From positions 1-19,690 of the forward strand of contig CAZMCH010000079.1 of NCBI GenBank assembly GCA_964564735.1: a stretch of DNA of 19,690 bases, given 5' to 3'. This stretch comes from CAZMCH01 sp964564735. Its GTDB lineage: Bacteria; Poribacteria; DTPJ01. A model generated the notes under the pieces. It made no database searches. It was not told the origin of the DNA and worked only from the letters and a program-made list of their open reading frames with translations. Of the stretch, positions 7,705 through 14,992 are shown piece by piece (the first letter of the stretch is position 1; the number at the start of each line of letters is the position of its first letter). Both the position numbers and the translations under genes were made by a program.

Positions 7705-8373
7705 ATGAAATTCACGATTTTATTTTTATGTATATTAATGTCGCTTGGTTTTGTAAGCGGAATTTATGCGCTTATTGATGATTTTAATGATGGCAAGGAT
7801 GATGGTTGGAAACAGATACAGGGCAAATGGAGTGTTAAAAACAAGGAATATGCTCAGGAAGAAACGGCATGGACTACAACAGCAACCAATGAAACTTATC
7901 ATCGTAGTTTCTTTGGTGATGTGAATTGGACTGATTATACCGTTGAGGCGAAAGTCCGTATAGAAAAAGGCGGAGAGTTAGCACCTATTATCGGGGTATT
8001 TTTCCGAGTAACAGACAAGTCAGAAAAAGGTGATTACTATTACTTTCGACTAGATCAACGCCCTGCGGAGGGACCATGTCTAATAAAATCGCCAAATACA
8101 ATTTTACTTGAAAATAAATCCAAACCTTGTGAAATTGGGGTGGATTATATTCTTAAAGTTGAGGTAAAAGGTGATACCTTCAAATGTTATATAGATAATA
8201 AGTTAGAAATGGAGGTCATTGATAAGTCTTTTGCATCGGGAGCAATTGGCGTTGGAACGTTTAATGCAGATGGTCGTTTTGATAACGTATCTGTCAATGG
8301 TCCGGGTATTGCTGCAAATCTTGTTTCAGCAGAAGGGAAACTTACTGCAACATGGGCTTCAATTAAGAAATAA
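7705..8373 (+). CDS. Exported concanavalin A-like (DUF1080/LamG-type) protein
   Basis: A 222-residue secreted protein. The signal peptide is MKFTILFLCILMSLGF then VSGIYA, with cleavage near residue 22. The mature part reads DDFNDGKDDGWKQIQGKWSV, then YTVEAKVRIEKGG, YYYFRLDQ, YILKVEVKGDTFKCYIDNKLEMEV, GAIGVGTFNADGRFDNVSV: the beta-sandwich pattern of DUF1080 / GH16-like family domains. No clear catalytic acidic motif is visible, so carbohydrate binding is as likely as hydrolysis. The C-terminal LTATWASIKK resembles the tails of the two LamG proteins. AAAGGGATA precedes the ATG. It has its own promoter and is the third member of what looks like a secreted protein set. Confidence 0.8.
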   Translation: MKFTILFLCILMSLGFVSGIYALIDDFNDGKDDGWKQIQGKWSVKNKEYAQEETAWTTTATNETYHRSFFGDVNWTDYTVEAKVRIEKGGELAPIIGVFFRVTDKSEKGDYYYFRLDQRPAEGPCLIKSPNTILLENKSKPCEIGVDYILKVEVKGDTFKCYIDNKLEMEVIDKSFASGAIGVGTFNADGRFDNVSVNGPGIAANLVSAEGKLTATWASIKK

Positions 8374-8516
8374 TAATAAAAAAATGTTATTACAGGAATA
8401 TTTTTTTGTTATAAATAGTTAATTGTTAGGTGTAAAAAATTATTTACAAATGATATAGGGCTTAAATATTGTTATGGTCTGGTTAAAATAGCATTTCGGT
8501 GCTGAGGAGTGTTTTT

Positions 8517-9332
8517 ATGGACTGTAAGGATACAAATAGTTATTTGTGTTCTTATCTGGATGGTGAATTAGATTTTAAAACGTGTCAGGATATTGAGGAA
8601 CATTTAAGGGATTGTAAGATATGTAGGAATGATCTTGAGATTCAAAGATCAGCAAAATTACTTATTCAAAAACGACTCAAAAGGTTTTCTGCCCCTGCTT
8701 CTTTAAAAAGTAGGATATCTTTTGAATTATCAAGAGCAGATGAATACAAGGAATCAGGAATTACTACCCTTGATCTTATCCGTTGGGGAACTCATGTTGC
8801 ACAGTTCTATAATACAAAAAGTGATCTAACAGATCTTTTAGTGCCATATCTAGGAGAAGGATTAAAAGACAATGAGCTTTGTGTTTGGATTACAGGTGAT
8901 ATGACCAAAGATGAAGTCAAGAATGCTTTTGCAAAGACAACTCCAAATCTGCGTGAATATCTGAATAAGGATCAATTACAGATATTCTCTTATAAAGATT
9001 GGTATCTGGCAGGAGGATATTTTGATGTCAATAATGTGCTTAATAGTGCAGTAAGTAAGTATCAAGATGCTTTATCAATCGGATATTCAGGCTTTAGGGC
9101 AATTGGTGTTATTTCTTGGCTTGAAAAGTCAGATTGGAATGCTTTTATGGAATATGAGCAAATTCTTAATAATTTCATGCCTGACCAAAAAGTATTAATT
9201 ATATGTGCCTATAAGGAAAGTAAATGTACATCGAGTAATGTATATGAAGTTATGAATCGGCATAAATATTCCATTTCTAAACTAAATGGTTCATGGAAAT
9301 TAATGAAACCAGAGAAACAGCCCATATTATAA
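8517..9332 (+). CDS. Zinc anti-sigma-type domain fused to MEDS sensory domain
   Basis: A 271-residue cytoplasmic regulator. I choose ATG 8517 because GAGGAG (8504-8509) sits seven bases upstream; the GTG at 8499 would precede that site. Residues 1-45 form a ZAS/zf-HC2 domain: YLDGELD followed by HLRDCKIC gives H29-x3-C33-x2-C36, and C3 or C11 could be the fourth ligand. From about residue 85, GTHVAQFYNTKSDLTDLLVPYLGEGLK and ELCVWITGD (given as hallmarks; GTHVAQFY and ELCVWITGD) match the start of MEDS domains, the presumed ligand sensor of DcmR-type regulators. No ECF sigma gene is adjacent, so its target must lie elsewhere or be something other than a sigma factor. It is convergent with the next gene. 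Confidence 0.78.
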   Translation: MDCKDTNSYLCSYLDGELDFKTCQDIEEHLRDCKICRNDLEIQRSAKLLIQKRLKRFSAPASLKSRISFELSRADEYKESGITTLDLIRWGTHVAQFYNTKSDLTDLLVPYLGEGLKDNELCVWITGDMTKDEVKNAFAKTTPNLREYLNKDQLQIFSYKDWYLAGGYFDVNNVLNSAVSKYQDALSIGYSGFRAIGVISWLEKSDWNAFMEYEQILNNFMPDQKVLIICAYKESKCTSSNVYEVMNRHKYSISKLNGSWKLMKPEKQPIL

Positions 9333-9336
9333 CAAC

Positions 9337-9365
9337 AAGCCCATAGTCTTTTATTCTATGGGCTT
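9337..9365. terminator. Hairpin between convergent genes
   Basis: A perfect 10-bp stem (9337-9346 with 9356-9365) with a 9-base T-rich loop, filling the 38-base gap between two convergent stop codons. There is no long T-run on either side, but its position suggests a shared bidirectional transcription end. Confidence 0.6.
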
Positions 9366-9370
9366 AGTGA

Positions 9371-10195
9371 TTAAACAAATATATTTTTCATTTTTTCAAT
9401 ACCTGTTTTAAGAACTGTTTCTGCGCCTGCCTTCTCGTATTCCTCATTGAAAAGCTCTAATGAAAACATACCCGAATAGCCGATTTGTTTTAATGTATTA
9501 ATGATTTTATCAAGAGGCGCAACGCCATCACCGGGATAAACTCGCTGAGAGTCTTTTAATTGCCGAATGTCATCAGCATAAGGATAATCGTTGACATGGA
9601 TAAGTCCTATTTGATTTCCTTTGAGTTTGCCAATTAGATCAAAACTACCTTCAGTCTTTGCAGAATGAAAAATATCAAATAAAATTACGATTTCAGAATT
9701 GTTTAGGATCTCTATTATCTCTATTGCTTCTGCTAAAGAACCTAACTTTTTGGAATGTCCCCAAAATTCCAGAAGAGGTTTGGCTTCCATATCTTGAGTT
9801 GCTATTAAAAGCCCTTTATAATATTCAGCAACATCCGCAATAGGCAGATCAGGCATATCAGTGATCCCAGACGGAGGAGCTGCGACATAGGCACAATTAA
9901 GAGCCTTTGCCATATTAAAGACTTGTTTTGCTTCTTCAAGAGCCTTTGCACGAATGTTTTTATCTGGATTAGCCCATTGGAAAAATGCAATCAGATTGGG
10001 AACTGTAATAGAGTTTGTATCAAGAATAGTCTTTAATTTTGATAGGTTTCCACCATTTTTGAGATATTCCTCTATCTCTGATACCCATAGCTCAATACCT
10101 TTATAGCCAGCTTTTGATGTTAGTTCAATCTTTTGCTGAATATTTAGACCGCAATTGCGTATAGTGCTTGTGTTTAAGCAGTAGTTTGCTTGCAT
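9371..10195 (-). CDS. Sugar-phosphate isomerase/epimerase-like TIM-barrel protein
   Basis: A 274-residue protein of the xylose-isomerase-like (AP endonuclease 2) superfamily. Putative divalent-metal ligands appear in order: E143 (LLEFWG), D174 and H177 (LFDIFHSAK), H200 and D203 (IHVNDYP), and E247 (FSLELF). The N-terminus CLNTSTIRN with GYKGIELW is typical of the first two barrel strands. Relatives isomerise or epimerise sugars, inositol intermediates or hydroxypyruvate; the substrate here is unknown. AAGGAGA lies six bases before the ATG. It is the only clear minus-strand gene in the window and diverges from the trp cluster. Confidence 0.88.
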   Translation of the reverse strand: MQANYCLNTSTIRNCGLNIQQKIELTSKAGYKGIELWVSEIEEYLKNGGNLSKLKTILDTNSITVPNLIAFFQWANPDKNIRAKALEEAKQVFNMAKALNCAYVAAPPSGITDMPDLPIADVAEYYKGLLIATQDMEAKPLLEFWGHSKKLGSLAEAIEIIEILNNSEIVILFDIFHSAKTEGSFDLIGKLKGNQIGLIHVNDYPYADDIRQLKDSQRVYPGDGVAPLDKIINTLKQIGYSGMFSLELFNEEYEKAGAETVLKTGIEKMKNIFV

Positions 10196-10350
10196 GTTAT
10201 CTCCTTTTGCGCATTATCTATTTTGCTGAGTAAATCTCTTGTGATCAAAATATTTCACTCTCATTTTATAACAAAAGCAAGTAGAAATAAGCATAAATAT
10301 CATATCATATATTTATCAATCAGACAACGCCCATTTTTTAATTTTTGTTC
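10196..10350. other. Spacer between divergent genes
   Basis: First part of a 492-base stretch without a large gene between the minus-strand TIM-barrel gene and the trp cluster. It is AT-rich. The minus-strand gene's promoter should be here, but I find no convincing -35/-10 pair for it. At 10332-10346 lies a 15-base A/T tract identical to 2650-2664 in front of another promoter. The rest of the stretch (10351-10687) holds the attenuator listed below. Confidence 0.5.
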
Positions 10351-10379
10351 TTGACTTCTATATTTTTTTCTGTTATGAT
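10351..10379 (+). promoter_or_regulatory. Sigma70-type promoter of the aro/trp cluster
   Basis: TTGACT (10351-10356), an exact 17-base spacer and TATGAT (10374-10379); one mismatch in each box. An A/T tract just upstream may be an UP element. Transcription would start near 10386, giving a leader of about 300 bases before the aroA' gene that contains a peptide ORF and a terminator. Confidence 0.75.
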
Positions 10380-10462
10380 ATAAAATATCTATATATTATT
10401 TGTATTTTGTTTAGAGTTTTAATGTTATTTTTTATCATCCAAAGACGGAACACCATAAGACG

Positions 10463-10579
10463 ATGTCACTATCCTCTACATCAAAAATAGAGATCAAAAA
10501 TTACGCCGATGCAGTTATTCGATTTTGGCGCTGGTGGTGGCGATTTTATTATGTCTTAGTGTGTCCGGGGCAGGGCTGA
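10463..10579 (+). CDS. trpL: Leader peptide of a tryptophan/aromatic attenuator (trpL-like)
   Basis: A 38-codon ORF, starting at ATG 10463 and stopping at TGA 10577. The N-terminal half is ordinary (MSLSSTSKIEIKNYADAVIR); residues 21-30 are FWRWWWRFYY, giving four Trp codons (TGG at 10526, 10532, 10535, 10538), two Phe and two Tyr in ten positions. It sits between a strong promoter and a strong terminator upstream of aromatic amino acid genes. Its last codons overlap the 5' arm of the antiterminator, as needed for ribosome-stalling control. The ribosome site is weak (GACGGA about 13 bases upstream). The product itself need have no function. The other-frame ATG at 10509 gives no Trp run and is rejected. 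Confidence 0.85.
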   Translation: MSLSSTSKIEIKNYADAVIRFWRWWWRFYYVLVCPGQG

Positions 10580-10634
10580 TGATCTAGAAGAATTTACCAT
10601 AAATATATTACTAACTTTAAAAGCCGTGGACACA
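10560..10634 (+). promoter_or_regulatory. Antiterminator pairing of the trp attenuator
   Basis: TGTGTCC (10560-10566) is exactly complementary to GGACACA (10628-10634) in the 5' arm of the terminator, and GGCT (10574-10577) to AGCC (10622-10625). Forming it would destroy the terminator. The first strand overlaps the end and stop codon of the leader ORF: a ribosome that reaches the stop would cover it, while one stalled at the Trp codons (10526-10540) would leave it free. No convincing protector (1:2) hairpin was found. Confidence 0.7.
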
Positions 10635-10659
10635 TTCAATTGTGTTTACGGCTTTTTTT
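10619..10659 (+). terminator. Intrinsic terminator of the trp attenuator
   Basis: Stem 10619-10634 with 10641-10656: AAAAGCCGT pairs with ACGGCTTTT, continued by two G-U pairs and ACACA with TGTGT; a six-base loop and a run of seven Ts at the end. It lies 29 bases before aroA' and in front of the operon, so it must be controlled rather than constitutive. Confidence 0.88.
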
Positions 10660-10687
10660 ATTTCATGTATAATTAAGGAGGATAAAA

Positions 10688-11500
10688 ATGATTGGCAAAC
10701 AGATTAGAATTGAAAGAATAATGGATCGCAAAACAGGTAAAACCGTTATTGTCCCGATGGATCATGGAGTAACGCTTGGTCCAATACCGGGCTTGATAGA
10801 TATGGGCAAAACAGTCGATCTTGTTGCAAGTGGAGGAGCAAATGCGGTTGTTGGTCATCTTGGGCTTGCCCTGCATGGTCATCGAGGTTATGGTAGGGAC
10901 GTTGGCTTAATTTTGCATCTATCTGCAAGCACAAGTCTTAGCCCATCGCCTAATAGCAAGGTTCTTGTTAATTCAGTAGAAAGGGCGATAAAGATGGGGG
11001 CTGATGGTGTGTCTGTTCATATAAACATCGGTTCTGAAGAAGAAGCAAAGATGCTTAGTGATCTTGGCATGGTTTCGCAGATGTGTATTGAATGGGGGAT
11101 GCCTTTACTCGCCATGATGTATGCACGTGGACCAAAGATTAAAGATGAGGCAGATGTAAAGGCGGTTAAAATTGCTGCAAGAGTTGGAGCAGAGCTTGGC
11201 GCAGACATAATTAAGACAACTTATACAGGCGACCCAGATTCATTCAGAGAGGTCGTTGAGGGTTGTCCTGTTCCGGTAGTAATTGCTGGCGGATCAAGGC
11301 TAACCGATGTAGAGACACTAAAGATGATTGAAGGGGCAATGAAAGCCGGTGCGGCGGGGCTTTCGGTGGGCAGAAATGTTTTTCAACATGAACACCCTGA
11401 CAGGCTTGTCAGAGCGGCTTGCGCAATCGTCCATGAAGGTAAATCCGCAGATGAAGCAATAGAGCTTTTAAGTGTGCCGATAGAGCCAGCATGTGAATAA
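10688..11500 (+). CDS. aroA': 2-amino-3,7-dideoxy-D-threo-hept-6-ulosonate synthase (AroA'-type, DhnA-class aldolase)
   Basis: A 270-residue class I (Schiff-base) aldolase-fold enzyme. Members of this type make ADH, the first intermediate of the alternative route to 3-dehydroquinate known from methanogens and some bacteria, replacing DAHP synthase. Motifs: VPMDHGVTLGPIPGL with D25, GANAV, HGHRGYGRDVGLILHLSAST, MMYARG with Y145, IIKTTYTGD with Schiff-base K176, and GLSVGRNVFQH phosphate loop. The residue pattern is closer to archaeal ADH synthase than to FbaB aldolase. AAGGAGG sits before the ATG. As first gene after the aromatic attenuator, a role in the shikimate route is strongly supported. 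The partner DHQ synthase II (AroB') is not in the window. Confidence 0.82.
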   Translation: MIGKQIRIERIMDRKTGKTVIVPMDHGVTLGPIPGLIDMGKTVDLVASGGANAVVGHLGLALHGHRGYGRDVGLILHLSASTSLSPSPNSKVLVNSVERAIKMGADGVSVHINIGSEEEAKMLSDLGMVSQMCIEWGMPLLAMMYARGPKIKDEADVKAVKIAARVGAELGADIIKTTYTGDPDSFREVVEGCPVPVVIAGGSRLTDVETLKMIEGAMKAGAAGLSVGRNVFQHEHPDRLVRAACAIVHEGKSADEAIELLSVPIEPACE

Positions 11501-11518
11501 GCAAAAAAGGTTTATAAA

Positions 11519-12310
11519 ATGATTTTAGATGATATTATCGTCCATAAAAGAATAGAGATCGAGCAACAAAAGCGAAGTATACCTTTTGATGATGTTAAAC
11601 GTATGTCTGAAAGCGTTATTGACAAACGAGATTTCAGAGGTGCGCTCTCCCAAAAAGGAAAAGTTAACCTGATAGCAGAGATAAAAAAAGCATCTCCGTC
11701 AAAAGGCATTATTAGACAGGATTTTGATCCATCTGATATTGCGTGTATTTATGAGCAAAACGGTGCTTCTGCAATTTCAGTCCTCACCGATCAAAAGTTC
11801 TTTCAAGGCAACTTATCCTTTCTCAAAATAGCCCGTTCCGTTACTTCATCAATCCCACTACTCCGCAAAGATTTCATAATTGACGAATACCAAGTCTATC
11901 AATCAAAGATGGCTGGTGCTGATGCGATACTTCTGATAGCATCTGTCCTTGAAAAACAGGACTTAATTAATTTGCTGGCAATCGCAGAAAGCATCGGTCT
12001 TGATTGTCTTGTGGAGGTTCATACTGAGGAAGAATTAAGAAAGGTTCTGCAAACAAATGCAGAAATAATTGGTATAAACAACAGGGATCTGCGGACTTTT
12101 AGAACTGATATTCAGACGACTGCTAGATTGACGCAGATCATACCTAATAATAAAGTGGTCGTAGCCGAAAGTGGAATCTCATCTTCAGAAGATGTTAGAT
12201 TTCTAAAAAAATGTGGTGTTCAGGCAATGCTTGTCGGTGAAGCTATTATGGCAAGTAAAAATATTGCTCTGAAAGTTAAACAATTAACAAATCAAACAAT
12301 TGAGGAGTAA
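11519..12310 (+). CDS. trpC: Indole-3-glycerol phosphate synthase
   Basis: A 263-residue TIM-barrel enzyme converting CdRP to indole-3-glycerol phosphate in tryptophan synthesis. All family blocks are present: LIAEIKKASPSKGIIR (E54, K56, S59), ASAISVLTDQKFFQGN, LLRKDFIIDEYQV with catalytic K117, CLVEVHTEEEL with E166, GINNRDLRTF with N188, and VVAESGISS (E217, S218). The ATG lies 18 bases after aroA' with a weak AAAGGT site, so it is part of the same operon. It is not fused to TrpF. Confidence 0.95.
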   Translation: MILDDIIVHKRIEIEQQKRSIPFDDVKRMSESVIDKRDFRGALSQKGKVNLIAEIKKASPSKGIIRQDFDPSDIACIYEQNGASAISVLTDQKFFQGNLSFLKIARSVTSSIPLLRKDFIIDEYQVYQSKMAGADAILLIASVLEKQDLINLLAIAESIGLDCLVEVHTEEELRKVLQTNAEIIGINNRDLRTFRTDIQTTARLTQIIPNNKVVVAESGISSSEDVRFLKKCGVQAMLVGEAIMASKNIALKVKQLTNQTIEE

Positions 12311-12315
12311 AAATT

Positions 12316-13677
12316 ATGGCTGAAACGAAAGTGTTTTTAACAGAAAAAGATATGCCAACAAGCTGGTATAACATTCAGGCTGATCTTCCCAAACCCCTTG
12401 ATCCGCCATTGCACCCGGTAACTCATCAACCAATCGGTCCTGCTGATCTTTCACCTTTATTCCCTATGGGGCTTATAATGCAAGAAGTCAGTCAGGAGAG
12501 ATGGATTGAAATTCCAGATCAGGTTCAGGATATTTATAAGATCTGGAGACCAACGCCAATGCACCGTGCAGTAAAATTGGAAAAAGCCCTTGATACTCCG
12601 GCAAAGATATACTTCAAAAATGAATCAGTCAGTCCTCCGGGAAGCCATAAGCCTAATACTGCTGTTGCACAAGCCTACTATAACAAGGCTGAAGGAGTCA
12701 AAAAACTCTCAACAGAAACTGGCGCAGGTCAATGGGGAAGCGCATTAGCTTTCGCCTGTAAGCTGATTGGATTGGAATGCTCTGTTTATATGGTCAAAGT
12801 CAGCTATGAACAGAAACCATATCGCCGAATTATGATGGAAACATGGGGAGCCGATGTTACTCCAAGCCCAAGCAACAAGACTGAATCTGGAAGAGCAATT
12901 CTTGCAAAAGACCCAAATTCGACTGGCAGTCTTGGTATTGCGATCAGTGAAGCAGTTGAAGTTGCCGCAAAAAATGATGACACCAAATATTCTTTGGGAA
13001 GCGTTTTGAATCACGTTATGCTTCATCAAACAGTTGTCGGTCTTGAAGCAAAGAAGCAGATGGAAATATTCGGTGATTATCCTGATGTTGTTATCGGCTG
13101 TGTCGGTGGAGGAAGCAATTTCTGCGGATTTACATTCCCGTTTGTCATGGATAAACTCAAGGGTGATAAGAAAAACTTAAAGGTTCTCGCTGTTGAACCG
13201 ACAGCATGTCCAACATTAACAAAAGGTCTGTTTGCCTATGATATGGGCGATGCAGTTGGATTAGCTCCCCTTGTGAGGATGTATACACTGGGTCATTCAT
13301 TTATTCCACCAGCAATTCATGCAGGCGGACTCCGTTATCATGGCGATTCCCCATTATTAAGCCTACTTGTAAAAGAAAAGGTTATAGACGCTGTTGCATA
13401 TCATCAGCTATCAACCTTTGAGGCTGGCGTTTTGTTTGCTCAAACAGAAGGTATCTTGCCTGCACCTGAGACTTCACATGCAATAAAAGCGGCAATTGAT
13501 GAAGCCCTTAAATGCAAAGAAACCGGTGAAAGCAAAGTTATCGCATTCAATTTCAGCGGACATGGACATTTTGACCTTGCCGCTTATGACGCATATCACA
13601 ATGGCAAATTAACTGATTATGTGCTACCAGACGAGAAAATTCAGGAAGCGCTTGCAGACTTGCCGAAGATTGATTAA
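12316..13677 (+). CDS. trpB2: Tryptophan synthase beta chain, TrpB2 type
   Basis: A 453-residue PLP enzyme of the TrpB2 (long, TrpB-like) subfamily. It has the TrpB2 N-terminal extension (KPLDPPLHPVTHQPIGP; LFPMGLIMQEVS), the PLP lysine K112 in SPPGSHKPNTA, the ETGAGQWGSALA block, and GCVGGGSN for PLP phosphate binding. TrpB2 proteins condense indole with serine or phosphoserine, usually without stable contact to TrpA, and may salvage indole. It starts five bases after trpC behind a TGAGGAG site. A canonical trpB follows directly, so the cluster carries both forms side by side. Confidence 0.93.
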   Translation: MAETKVFLTEKDMPTSWYNIQADLPKPLDPPLHPVTHQPIGPADLSPLFPMGLIMQEVSQERWIEIPDQVQDIYKIWRPTPMHRAVKLEKALDTPAKIYFKNESVSPPGSHKPNTAVAQAYYNKAEGVKKLSTETGAGQWGSALAFACKLIGLECSVYMVKVSYEQKPYRRIMMETWGADVTPSPSNKTESGRAILAKDPNSTGSLGIAISEAVEVAAKNDDTKYSLGSVLNHVMLHQTVVGLEAKKQMEIFGDYPDVVIGCVGGGSNFCGFTFPFVMDKLKGDKKNLKVLAVEPTACPTLTKGLFAYDMGDAVGLAPLVRMYTLGHSFIPPAIHAGGLRYHGDSPLLSLLVKEKVIDAVAYHQLSTFEAGVLFAQTEGILPAPETSHAIKAAIDEALKCKETGESKVIAFNFSGHGHFDLAAYDAYHNGKLTDYVLPDEKIQEALADLPKID

Positions 13678-13689
13678 TATAAGATACTT

Positions 13690-13725
13690 GATGCAGGATA
13701 TTTGCTAAATCTAATATCCTGCATC
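13690..13725 (+). other. Intercistronic hairpin between trpB2 and trpB1
   Basis: A perfect 13-bp inverted repeat (13690-13702 with 13713-13725) with a ten-base loop. It lies 12 bases after the trpB2 stop and ends six bases before the trpB1 ribosome site. There is no T-run, so it is more likely an mRNA-processing, stability or translation-control element than a terminator. Confidence 0.7.
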
Positions 13726-13743
13726 AACATAAAGGAATTTGTG

Positions 13744-14927
13744 ATGTTACCTGATACAAAAGGACATTTTGGAATATATGGCGGACGATTTGTCTCTGAG
13801 ACGCTGATGTCCGCATTGATAGAATTGGAATCCGCATATATTAAAGCGAAGGCTGATGATAGTTTTCATGCTGAACTTGATTATTATCTGCGGGAATATG
13901 CGGGCAGACCAAGCCCATTATACTACGCTGAAAAATTGACAAAGTATCTCGGCGGGGCAAAAATTTATATAAAACGTGAAGACCTAAACCATACAGGCTC
14001 ACATAAAATAAACAACACTCTCGGACAGGCACTTTTGGCAAAACGTATGGGCAAAAAACGCATCATTGCAGAGACAGGAGCAGGACAGCATGGAGTCGCT
14101 ACAGCAACAGTCTCAGCACTTTTGGGCTTTGAGTGTGATGTTTACATGGGCGAAGAGGATACAGTCAGACAAGCATTAAACGTCTTTCGTATGGAACTCA
14201 TGGGAACAAGGGTTATTCCCGTCTCATCTGGAACAAAGACATTGAAAGATGCGATAAATGAAGCCTTTCGAGACTGGGTGNNNNNNNNNNGCAGAATACA
14301 TATTATCTTATCGGATCGGTAATGGGCGGTCATCCTTATCCGATGATTGTGCGAGATTTTCAATCTGTTATAGGCAAAGAAACAAAACAGCAAATTCTTG
14401 AAAAAGAAGGCAGATTACCTGATTATCTAATAGCTTGTGTTGGTGGTGGAAGCAATGCTATGGGCATGTTTTACCCTTTTTATGAAGATAAGGACGTTAA
14501 ATTTATAGGTGTTGAGGCTGGTGGACTTGGTATCGATACGGGAAAGCACGGTGCAACATTATGCGCTGGTGAAGTCGGCATCCTTCATGGCATGATGACA
14601 TATATCTTGCAGGACGAAAACGGTCAAATAATGCCGACTCATTCAATATCCGCAGGACTTGACTATCCCGGTGTTGGTCCCGAACATTCTTTCTATAAAG
14701 ATGCTGATAGAGCGGAATATGTTTCCGTTACTGATGATGAGACAATTGAAGCATTTAAATTATTATCTATGCAGGAGGGAATAATCCCTGCTTTGGAATC
14801 GGCACATGCAGTAGCACACGCAGCGAAAATTGCCCCTAATATGGACAAATCAAAAATTATGGTTATTTGCCTATCTGGTAGAGGGGATAAGGATGTTCAA
14901 TCTGTATCGCAGATAATAAATAAATAG
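13744..14927 (+). CDS. trpB: Tryptophan synthase beta chain, canonical TrpB (contains assembly gap)
   Basis: The canonical beta subunit, joining indole and serine with TrpA. I choose ATG 13744 because AAAGGA (13731-13736) lies seven bases upstream and the family N-terminus (GHFGIYGGRFVSETL) follows. PLP lysine K88 is in HTGSHKINNTLG, catalytic E110 in AETGAGQHG, and after the gap come YYLIGSVMGGHPYP, ACVGGGSNAMG and LSGRGDKD. Ten Ns at 14281-14290 interrupt it; the reading frame differs on the two sides, but both halves are intact and contiguous in the family, so the apparent frameshift is best blamed on the arbitrary N length. The stop is TAG, followed one codon later by TAA. Confidence 0.92.
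14281..14290. other. Assembly gap in trpB
   Basis: Ten Ns. The left side ends in RDWV and the right side resumes QNTYYLIGSV. Relatives have about three residues between, so the true missing length is probably near 8 bases (a length of 2 modulo 3), not 10. Confidence 0.85.
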
Positions 14928-14992
14928 CAATAACCTAATTCACAAATTATACGCCTTATAAATTGCGGCGAAAAATAAACAGAGGTGGTATT

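Noticed and set aside
10509..10559. Alternative leader ORF with Gly codons in another frame
   Set aside because: It lacks a Trp run and a ribosome site; the frame from 10463 gives clustered Trp, Phe and Tyr codons and the correct relation to the antiterminator.
13702..13743. Longer trpB start at TTG 13702
   Set aside because: It would begin inside the hairpin with no ribosome site; ATG 13744 has AAAGGA at the right distance.
14281..14340. Apparent frameshift in trpB
   Set aside because: The two frames meet at ten Ns of arbitrary length; both sides are intact and adjacent in the family, so it is an assembly gap, not a broken gene.
14928..14992. Separate promoter for the DUF433 gene
   Set aside because: TATAAA occurs at 14957-14962, but no acceptable -35 box is found at the right distance, so I do not claim a promoter.
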